Positions 1 to 9,800 of a stretch of DNA of 64,000 bases are shown here, in pieces. Position numbers and translations under genes: made by a program. Position 1 is the stretch's first letter. Each line of letters starts with the position of its first letter. The stretch is from Choristoneura fumiferana (lineage: Eukaryota; Arthropoda; Insecta; Lepidoptera; Tortricidae): positions 13,585,411 through 13,649,410 of the forward strand of contig NC_133476.1 of NCBI RefSeq assembly GCF_025370935.1, given 5' to 3'. A model generated the notes under the pieces. It was not told the origin of the DNA. It was given only the letters and a program-made list of their open reading frames with translations, and ran no database searches.

Positions 1-99
1 ATGGATACAATTAGTTTCAACATTTACATAAAAATTCATGTTAAGCACTTACAGGTAAAAAATGCGGATAAAACTCGGTCAAAGGCCAAGACAGAGTGG

Positions 100-420
100 T
101 AATCTCGTCTCGACCTATGTATGTCCCAGGTAGGGCATAGGCCTTCTCTTAGAATGAGAGGCCTTGGGCTTATATTTCCCACGCGGGCCAGAAGCTGCAG
201 ACAGGTACTTCCCACACCATTGAATGCAGGTTTCCTCAGGATTTTTATTTCTCCTTAATGTTCATGGTAAATAAAAAAAACCTAATTTCGCACATGTACT
301 CCCAATAACCCGGAGGTGCATGCGAGCCCGGGTTCGAACCCAATACCCACTGCTTGAGAAGCCATCCATGTCATAACACTCGGTTTCTACAACTGCAATT
401 TAATTTCAAAGACAAGGGTA
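100..420. repeat. Degenerate SINE-like interspersed repeat
   Basis: The stretch resembles the one at about 5270-5400 (shared motifs: 'cataggcctyctct', 'agaatga', 'cacgcgggcc', 'accattgaat'). It is followed by a Pol III B-box-like motif 'gggttcgaaccc' near 329-340, which suggests a tRNA-derived SINE or a composite. No coding potential was seen. The family name is not known to me. Confidence 0.5.
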
Positions 421-534
421 TACCCAGTGGTAAAAAAATGTTTGAAAAACTTTAGTTTATTCAATAAGTAAAATAGTACCACCGTCTTGCTCGCTAATCC
501 TGCCGTGAAGCAGCAGTGCTTGCACTGTCGTGTT

Positions 535-690
535 TCAGCGTGGAGAGTAAGACAGCCCATCTTAGGCCTCTAGGTTGGCAACGCATCTGCAATACCCCTG
601 GTGTTGCAGATGTTTATGGCCGGTGGTGATCTCTCCCCATCAGGAGACCCACTTGCTTGTTTGCCATCCGGTCGAATAAAAAAATAAAAT
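535..690 (+). mobile_element. LINE 3'-end fragment
   Basis: It matches 33380-33515 and its duplicate near 61955-62090 almost word for word ('cccatcttaggcctctagg', 'ggtgttgcagatg', 'gtttgccatccgg') and ends in an A-rich tail. That is the look of a 5'-truncated non-LTR retrotransposon 3' end. The assignment rests on repetition inside this window and the A tail; no reverse transcriptase is left. Confidence 0.5.
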
Positions 691-699
691 AAGTGTGAA

Positions 700-1949
700 G
701 AATTGAAGATTAGAATAGTACTCCAAAAAATAAAATAAAAACATTTAAAAAAATCTGGTATGGAAGATCAAGTTCAGGCACCATAATTTTAATACAATAA
801 GATTTACTTTGTGCCCATCTGTATATCTTTTTACAATGCTCTAAGTAAGGCTGTCCAGCATATCTCACGACCTATTTGTGCGGCCCGCGACGCGTTTTTA
901 TCTAGAGATAATATGAAAATGATTTTATTAAAACATTTATTTTGTGGAATATTGTGGCCTTCCATTATGTATAGGAATTTGTAATGGGCTAGAATTATAT
1001 TTGATGCGGACAGCGCTGCTCTATAGATATATTTTAACATAACATCAAATAACTTAAAAACTACTACTTATTTTTTTACAATCTTGGTTAACAACTAAAC
1101 TAGATTATTACATAGTAAGTCATTATTTATTGTTACATTGTTATTTTTTTATCTATTAATCATAACCCCCACATTACAATAATTTCCAATTCAAATGTAT
1201 ATTTAAGCACTTTCTTACCTTCAATGGGTTTATTCATATGCTCCTAAAATGCCCTTTATAAATAGTATGATAATATTGAAATAATTGTTTTATCAGAAAT
1301 ATCATAATAATAAGTATTATCTCTTTATGTGTATTTTCATTACAATATGCATGGATACAATTTTATTCAATTTCCATTCATATATTGCTGGGATTCAAAA
1401 GCATGAGTGTTATATAGATACAGGATTCTGAAGATATTGTTTTCTCATCTACAATTTTGTGAGTCTGAAAATCTTACTATAGTACATAGTAGTAGTAGTG
1501 TATTTTAGTGTGGTATTCATTTTTATATGTATATAAAAATACAAAGTCCTAAGATTACAAAGCCAATCACATTAGGCAGTATACTTATAAATTATATCCT
1601 TACATCTTCTTTCAGTGTTTAAATTAGTAGCTGCAATGGAAAACACTATGGTAGGTAGTTTAACTTATTTTATACAATGAGTTAAATGTCACTGAATAAT
1701 CACTTAATCTGGCTCTAAGTAATATTAAAAAAATAACAATGATCATGCTAAATGACAGATTCAGTCTTTTACATTAAAACCAATACTGGCAAGTTTGTTA
1801 CATTTGTACTAAGCTTATCAAGTTTATAGCTGCCTGATAACTAATGCCCTTTCGCTAATTGCATATCTCAAAGTTATTTGTTAAACATTTAGGCAAAAAG
1901 GCATTCAGTAATACAATTTTTTAAGCAAAATTTTCAAACTCCTTATAAC
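700..1949. other. AT-rich 3' flank of the LRIG gene
   Basis: There is no supportable gene here. The short open frames (for example at 831-1040) show no recognisable protein pattern. Part of it is probably the 3' UTR of the minus-strand LRIG gene, since the corrected stop is at 1950. Several TTTATT hexamers (AATAAA on the minus strand), for instance near 1127-1135, could serve as its polyadenylation signal. Confidence 0.4.
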
Positions 1950-4624
1950 TTAATTGTTAATACTGTGACTAGAAAAACTATAAGTAGCTGGTGTTACAGA
2001 AGTATTAACACAAACTTGGATAGATGGTTTGAATGAAGAAGGAAGAAGTTTGTGTGCTTCTGGCACTGGAGAATAAGTCTGACATACAACAGGCTCAAAA
2101 TGCACTTGATCATTCTTATCTGTAGGCACTCCATCAAAGCTCGTTTGTTTGGCCGAATCACCTGTTCCACTGTCTTTGCATGATGAATGTTCAGATATAT
2201 TGTCTGGAAACAGATGGGCGATTCACTACTATCACTATGTACCACTTGTGTCATTTTTAAACTTTCGGCGGGAAAAGAAGGCACTGCAGTTGTCATGCGC
2301 CTCCTAGTATGATAAATTATAACTACCCATATTATAGAAGTTCCCACTGCACAACACACCACAGTTATAATTATAATACCGGTCATATCTTCCTCATTTA
2401 CCATAATAGCCACAGGTGGCAAGATCCTCAACTCGGTCATGTCCTTTTTTGTTCCTAACTCATTTGTAATCTCACACTCATATCGCCCTGCATCCGCAGG
2501 TTCTGCAGAAATTATAATTAAAAGTTGGTCATCTGCTGCATAATAATGCCGGTTGGTGTGTACAACTGGCACACCATCTTTCAGCCACTTAAGGGCTGGT
2601 TTCGGAGATCCAGATATCATACATTGCAATACTACAGAGTCACCACTTGTTACTTCTTTATTTTCCATTACTCTTATAAATGAAGGTTCTTCAAGTACTG
2701 TCAGGGTGGCATTAGAAATAATAGTGCCAGCAGGATTTTTTGCTGCACAGCTGTATATTCCCATGTCCGTTGTCTTTGCATTGACAATGAAGAACACATG
2801 ATCTGTTGGCATGACATTCATTCTCCTTTCTCTAGCTGCTGGGAAATCATTGCCACCATCTTTTTTCCAAGATATTTCAGGAGTAGGTTCCCCTGTAGCA
2901 GCACAATTCAGTGTTACAGTTTCTCCAGTTTTCACTGTGATGTTCAATGGAGCCTTTGTGAAACGGGGAAATGTAACAATATTTACTTTTGCTTTTGAAG
3001 AGTATGTTGTTCCAAAGTTGTTGCTTACAACACACTGATATTTGCCAGAATCTGCATGGGTCAAATTCGGTATTACAAGAATTGATGTAGCTCGGGGTTG
3101 GCCAGACTCTGTCACATTTTCATATACAAGGGGATTACTAATGTTTCCATTGTTTTTTCTCCAAAGGAATGTCATGTTACTGAAAGGATTAGAAGTTGCT
3201 GAACAAATCAAATTTGCAGATCGCCCTTTAATAGCCAGGTGAGTTTTAGGATGCTGGATTACTTTTGGTTTTGGTGAATCTCCGCAATTGTCTTCTTTCA
3301 ATTTGGAAATTGCAACATCTCTTACTTCTTCTGGGTAGGCACAAGTAGCTGTTATATATTTTTGCTCAGCCTTTTCTCTTATCCACTTTATTATCCAAAG
3401 TAAGTTACAATCACACAACAGAGAGGTAGAGTTTAAATGCAGTTTCCTTAATTTGGGCATTGAGTCGAAAGCATGCTGTTGAATAGATGTAATGTTATTA
3501 TTGGCTAGGTCTAACTCCACAAGTTTAGACAACCCTTCAAATGCTTTTGAGTTAATAGATTTTATATGATTAGCAGCCAGACTGAATTTCATCAAATTTT
3601 GTAGCTTTGAAAATGGTCCAGACATGTCTTCCACAGTCCAAGAGATTTTGTTATTGTTTAAAAGCAATGTGTCTAGATGGAACATGCGGCTGAATGCATC
3701 ATGGTATATCATGGATATATTGTTATTGCTCAAGTTGAGTGTCTGCAGGTTTACTAAATGCTGGAAGGTGGTTCCTTGCACTTCAACTAAATAGTTGTGT
3801 GACAAATCCAAATCCTCTAAGATAGTGCATAGCTCCCAACTGCCCAAGTCAATTTCGGACACTAAGTTATTTGACATTGACAATGTTACCAATGACTCCA
3901 ATCCATACATCCATCCTTTGGAAATTCTTCTTATTTTATTATGATCTAATTGCAATGAATGAACTGATTTAAATCCAAAAAAGGCACCATCCATTATATT
4001 GCCAATATTGTTGAATCTCATTCTTAGAGTTGTTAAGTTGGACAGTCCTTGAAAAAGCAGTCCATTTATAATATGAAGCTTGTTATGGTTAATTTCAAGA
4101 GTTCTCAAGCTGGACTGATACATGAACAAATGGTTTGGCAATGATGTAATGTCATTCCTGTTCAACTTCAATACTTCTAAATTGGTCAAATTGTTCAAGG
4201 CACCATTTGCAATAAACTTGATGTGATTGCTATTTAGATTCAATATTCTGATCAAACTGTTTACGGGAAAATGGCCCGTGTCAATGGAGCCAATGTTGTT
4301 TCTGTTCAGACTCACTTCTTGCAGGTGATTGTGTTGTAAAAGATTAGGAATGACGTGCAGTGAATTTTTGTCCAACTTCAAAACTTTCAGACTCGAAAAC
4401 TTATCAAACCCTTCTGTTACATTTCCATTCAATTTGTTGTAGCTGAGATCTAATTGTTCCACCCATTCAGGAATTTTTGGCACAGACATTAAATTCTTAT
4501 TTGAACAATCAACATATTGCTCTAAGCAATCACATTTTAGCGGACATTCATTGTTTTCAGCGAGAACAAAACATCGTGCCCATAAGAATAGAGTTATCAA
4601 CAACAACAAAGTGGATTCTCCCAT
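1950..4624 (-). CDS. LRIG: LRIG-type receptor: LRR + 3 Ig + TM (one frameshift)
   Basis: Single-pass membrane protein of the LRIG (leucine-rich repeat and immunoglobulin-like) family; family members modulate receptor signalling at the cell surface. The ATG at 4624 opens a signal peptide (about 1-22), followed by a cysteine-rich LRRNT (CPLKCDC), about 15 LRRs (about 50-395), an LRRCT (about 400-446, CDCNLLW), three Ig domains (about 458-555, 555-645, 645-735), each with Cys pairs and a DxGxYxC-type motif, and a TM helix (about 743-771) followed by HTRRR. The open frame runs to 1994, but its last 70 residues look like noise. One base is missing in the G run at 2216-2218. In the shifted frame a hydrophilic tail containing SEHSSCKDSGTGDS continues to a stop at 1950, about 891 aa in all. 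The whole coding region is one exon. The kekkon family is less likely because there are three Ig domains. The gene is divergent from NECAP. Confidence 0.88.
2216..2218 (-). other. Single-base deletion / frameshift in LRIG tail
   Basis: On the coding strand the run reads CCC where CCCC would keep the frame. Downstream of this point the original frame gives low-complexity residues, while the next frame gives a coherent acidic/serine-rich tail. A homopolymer consensus error is the likeliest cause; a real allele is possible. Confidence 0.75.
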
Positions 4625-4831
4625 TTTTATGCATTTGGGTAGCTGCCCAATTCATTGGTCACTTAAAGTATCGTTTCATCTTTGTTCTTACATAATTCCG
4701 AATATTAAACACTCGTAAAGTTTTATTATCCTTCACATCACTGTTACCACTTCATAGGAATTGTACATTTTATCGTAACAAACAAGGACTGTAATAAACA
4801 AATCGACATATTATCTACACGGCAAGGCACA

Positions 4832-4842
4832 GCCGCCATTTT
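4832..4842 (-). promoter_or_regulatory. YY1/Pho-like promoter motif upstream of LRIG
   Basis: The minus strand reads AAAATGGCGGC, which fits the YY1/Pleiohomeotic consensus AAnATGGCGGC, often found at or just downstream of transcription starts. It lies 208 bp upstream of the LRIG ATG on the same strand, a plausible 5' UTR or start region. One motif match only; no TATA box was identified. Confidence 0.4.
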
Positions 4843-5156
4843 ATTTTATCGGAATTTTTGTTTGCGTTGGGTTTGGCACTGGCAGAAGAGGCGGAAGGCG
4901 GAGCAGCGAGAACAAGATCGCATTAGTCAGTGTTGCCATGGTAAAATAAATGTCAATGTTTTAATAAAAATTGGGTTTAGCCAAGGTTTAGCAGTACAAG
5001 AAGTTTAGTAATCAACTCGGAACTAATTATTTTCAAGAGTAAATAGTATAGTAGTATTGAGAGTAAATTATATTAAAATTTTTCTTAAGAAAACACTACT
5101 ACATAAAAAATAAAAAAAAGAGAAAGTAACTTATTTTAGGGTAGGTACATTAATCC

Positions 5157-5432
5157 AGTGGCGTAGCGTGGGTATCAGCCGCCCGGGGCGGAAAAAAAAA
5201 TGCCGCCCTCTTATTTAGGACTCATTCTAATCGGTCCGAATCGTAGGTGCGACATTTTTTTTTGTTATGGAATTATCATCATCATCCCAATGCTGGGCAC
5301 AGGCCTCCTCTCAGAATGACACTCTTGGGCCGTAGTTCACACGCGGGCCCAGTGCGGATTGGGAACTTCAGACATACCATTAAATTTTTATGGTATTGCA
5401 CCTAAATGTGCCGCCCGGGGCGATTAGGTTAT
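5157..5432. mobile_element. hAT-like terminus with nested SINE-like piece
   Basis: It begins CAGTGGCGTAGCGTGGG, like the two complete hAT-type elements at 7959 and 48376, and the motif 'gccgcccggggcg' recurs near 5180 and 5410. A SINE-like piece related to 100-260 sits at about 5270-5400. The right terminus (CGCCACTG) was not found, so the element is truncated or too decayed. Confidence 0.45.
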
Positions 5433-6870
5433 TAATGTCTCTGGTAATTGTTTAAGTAGTTCAAAACATTCTATTTTTAGATACTATACAGACAATACAT
5501 ATTCAAATAAATAAATTTAACTTTTCAGTCAGTAACTGATTTTGAGAAATTTTTGGATGATTTAAATACTTTGTTAGACCAAGTTGTGAAAATGTTATGG
5601 TGTTTTATGTATGTATTTGTAATCTACCTACACAGCCCTCATATTTGTTACCTTACAATCTATTTGTTTAAAAGAATAAAAAATCTTTGCACTGCCATAT
5701 TTATGAAGCGTCTTTAGCTGCCACAATGTGCAGGCTTATTATTTCACATAATATATTAATGTTCAGGTGGTCATACTGAATGCTGACTAGATGACATCAT
5801 ATCATTTTCTTTTTTTGTATAATTTGAATTTTACAGCGCCTTGGTCTAAAAACTGTAATGCTGTATTGACAAATAAATAATGTAATTTTTCCGATTGATA
5901 TTTACTTACATTGTATGCCATTATTCACTTTTGATAACTTCTGGCTTGACCTGGAATTGGAAACAAATTATTTAATAAATTATTAAACTTGCTGTTTTTA
6001 CCAAATAAGTACAATAATAACACAACTTCCTAGTGGTAACTTTTTCTAAAAAGGTTCCTGCAATTTAGTGTATTTTACTTAAATTTAAGTTTTAGATGGT
6101 TTTTACAGAATAAAGTGCATTGTAAATCTTTTTTTTTTTGTAATTTTGGTGAAATTTCGTAATATTTGGTACATATTCGTTTGCGTAGTTGCAAATGCTC
6201 CACTCATAATTATATTATTTAATTATGAAAGTGGAGATTGAGATAAAGTATAATTATATATGAGATGAAATACTATATACACTGCTATAACTTGTGTTAA
6301 GTAAAGTTAAACACACTTTTAACAACTTTACGATTTTGTCAATGCTCAAATTTGAACAGCACAATCTCATCACTCACTAATTGGACTTTTCGAGCACACA
6401 CCTTATTGCTGTTGCTGTTAGAGAATCGTACTTTAGAGGAAACTTAATTGAAGTAATTGAATAATTTGGCAAGAAACACTCCGAACAAATATTTATGCAG
6501 GCTTTCTCGCAGTCGCAGTGCCAGCCAGCTGTTTTTTTTTTTAATGAAAATGACAGAAACAAATTGAATGAATGAAACGCTGTAAAGATTTTTCACACTT
6601 TCTGGTTACGGAGGCGGTTTCGGGGTGGTTTAACTCTAAAATGTTGCCACACGTGTAACTAATGAATCATTGCTATTGGCTGAATGAAACACACGATACC
6701 TTTGCTTATAGGAGAAAATAAAAAACTGTTAAAAAAAATACTTCCTACGTCAGGCTACGTCATATCAGTATTCAGTACTTACATGTCCATATATCCAAAA
6801 TAATAGTATCGAATGAAACAAAACTGTTTATTATATGGGTGGTTGAATTATTGCGTGATTTTGTTTAAAA
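5433..6870. other. Intergenic/promoter region between LRIG and NECAP
   Basis: AT-rich DNA without a supportable gene. The last few hundred bases must hold the NECAP promoter and 5' UTR; a palindromic E-box-like CACGTG lies near 6650. No TATA box or initiator could be assigned with confidence. Confidence 0.4.
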
Positions 6871-9800
6871 ATGGATACTTACGAGAGTGTATTGCTTGTA
6901 AAAAATGAAGTATTTGTATTCAAAATACCCCCAAAAACTACAAACAGGGGATATAGGTAAGTCATTAAAATTAAGAATTCGATCGTTTTTGAATATTTTG
7001 TGGTGCGAGAGTAAAAGTGGGTGGTTTTTAGGGCAGCAGATTGGAACCTGCAAGAGCCACAATGGACCGGACGTATGAGGCTTGTTTCGAAGGGGGAGGA
7101 ATTGGTAATGAAGCTAGAAGATAAAACATCTGGTCAGCTCTTTGCCAAATGCCCTATCGATAAATATCCGGGGGTAGCACTCGAATCTGTGACGGACAGT
7201 TCACGATACTTTGTTTTGAAGATTCAGGATGATAATGGTATGTATCAACTAGAGCAGATATTTTATTTAGTAATCAATGTTTTTATTAATATGTTACGAT
7301 ATTTGCAGGGCGAAGCGCTTACATTGGTCTGGGTTTCGGCGACAGATCGGATTCATTTGACCTTAATGTGGCCCTGCAAGACCATTTTAAATGGTTGCGA
7401 AAAGAGCAAGAAGGCCCTACCGGCCCGCAACAGCAGCTTGACCTTGGGTTCAAGGATGGAGAAACAATTAAGATCAACATGAAAATTACTGTAAGCAAAT
7501 GCTCTCTTGCCAAAAACTAAATTAGTATTAGTATTTTAGTTAATTTACAAGCCAACAAAATACTAATTTTAAAAATGCCATCTTTACTAACATTATAAAT
7601 GTGAAAGTAACTGTCTGTCTGTTACCTTTTCATGCTTAAACTGCTGAACCATTTGAGTTGTTTGATATGATAGTTTTTATTATTGTGAGCTTATAATTAT
7701 ATCAACAAAGCTAACTGTATAATGATAAGATGGTAACATTTCCTCTTAATCTTTGGGGTTATATTTATCATTCAGTGATTCACTGTTGTAGTATACTCCC
7801 CGTTGGTTGCTGCCCTGCTGAATACAGGACTCTCATTAATTTGAAACTCGAGGGGCTATTAAAATATTACGAATTATCAAGGTTTACGAATTATCAAATG
7901 GTTTAAACCATATGAAGAGATGTTTTGGGGAACTTGTGACAACTTTAAATTATAGAGACAGTGGCGATCCTTACATAGAAGCCCAAAAGCCGGGCTTGCC
8001 TTATAAAGCGAACAACGTCCAAACGAGAAAAAAGTTCTAATAAAATCACTTTAATAATTTAGCGCGCTTTATTTTACGTAAAATAATAAGAATTGCATAA
8101 GTAAAGTGGCGCTGATTGCGACCGGCGGCGGCGCGGCGAGTCTACGCGGCGATAGTGGCGTACATTGTAAATAGATGACATCTCGCTCGCTCTCGTGGGC
8201 TTTTACGGGGCTTCCAAACACTCTCTTCATACTTAGGAAAACGTTAGTGTATAGTATAGCTGCATTATGTAGCACTTTCTTTGCAATTTTGAATCTGGCT
8301 TACGGCGTGAAGTTTGTTGCGTTTGGTTTGGAACGCGATTACGCGAGTGCGCGGGCGAGATGAATAACTTCTAACTAACTTCATGATTGTTTATTTCGAA
8401 CCGTGGGCCGTAGCCCGTAGCGTAGCGTTGTGATTTGATGCAATCATTTCAAAAAATAAATAAGTGCTTAGGTATTCTGGTTTTAGTGCGGTGTAAAGTA
8501 CAGTGCCTGTGGGAGAGAATGAGTTCGGAAACGGACCAAATTGTCCCTTGTGTGGACTCCAAGTGTATGTCTGTAAAATTCTATCTAGTAATAGCATGCC
8601 TTCAGTGCGCTTTGGTAAGCTCGTCCAAACTGAAGATTGAAGTTTACGGCAACAAGATGGATGTAGGTACATTAAATTATAAAAAATACTAAAACATATA
8701 TCTCGTCTTGCCAGTCTGATACCCTAGGCACGCCACTGTATAGAGAGGTTCAAATTATCGCAGGTTTGAATTAACGAGAGTCAACTATAACAGCAAAATT
8801 AAAAATTCATAATATTTACTAATTCTGTTTTGTGCATAAACACTTTTATCACTGGTTACTGCTTATACTGACAAAATGAGAATGAAGTAATTTATTGAAT
8901 CAGGCGTTACTTTGCGGAGGTCCATATCAATGAACTCTTCTCCCAATAGGGGCCATAACAGTAAACTACTTATCAATTAAAATTTTATATATAAACTTAT
9001 TGTACTGTATGGATACATAAAGCTTTAATAATAATAATAATAAACCTAAACCTAAGAATGAAAGAAAAATAAAGAACATAATAATAATATCAATGAACTA
9101 AAAGAATTGCCATTTATGATAGCTAAGCTTATGCAAGATATGCGTGTTCATGCAGTTATACTCGACCTCCACACTGTAAGAACACACACAAATCACACAA
9201 ACCCATCTATTACCACCACCACACTACACTGACGCGTTTCGAACTCAACCAGAGCTCATCTTCAGTGCATCACAACTGTACACCATGTTACCAGATGTTA
9301 GATGTGACAGTGACAGCAGCAGAGACTAACAAACAAGAAAAAGTTGATTGACCCGCTTGTCATGTATCATCCGCTCAATCATTAGTTCATGACTGAATTT
9401 TGAGGATATGGAATGGAAATAATTATTGGAATGAATTGCTATTTGCTCAAGGACTGTTTATCAAAACATGATATTATTCTCTATGAGTGTATTAATATTG
9501 GCTTTGGTAACAGACAATGGGTGACACTCTTTCCCGGCCCGGATAACACCAACATGGAAATACCGGCCCTGTTTTTTGTGTACATGCCCATAGAGACTGA
9601 CAGGAGCTTCTACAGGTGTGTACTTACATGAATAACAGGGTCGGTATTTCCATGTCGGTATTATGTGGGCCGAGAAAGTGTCACCCACAGACAATTACAC
9701 TGTTTCTCAATATTTTATACATCCTATTTGTTTGGTGGACGATAAGATGTGTGTTCAATTGCCAGCAAACATCTCAATTTGTTTCTCTTTGTCGTTCACC

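Noticed and set aside
2553..3242. Plus-strand open frames opposite the LRIG Ig domains
   Set aside because: Antisense shadows of the LRIG coding region.
7021..7482. 153-codon plus-strand open frame as a gene
   Set aside because: It reads through NECAP intron 2; only its first part is exon 2, and exon 3 uses another frame.
8435..8692. 85-codon plus-strand frame inside the hAT element
   Set aside because: No recognisable transposase or host motif; too short to call a gene.
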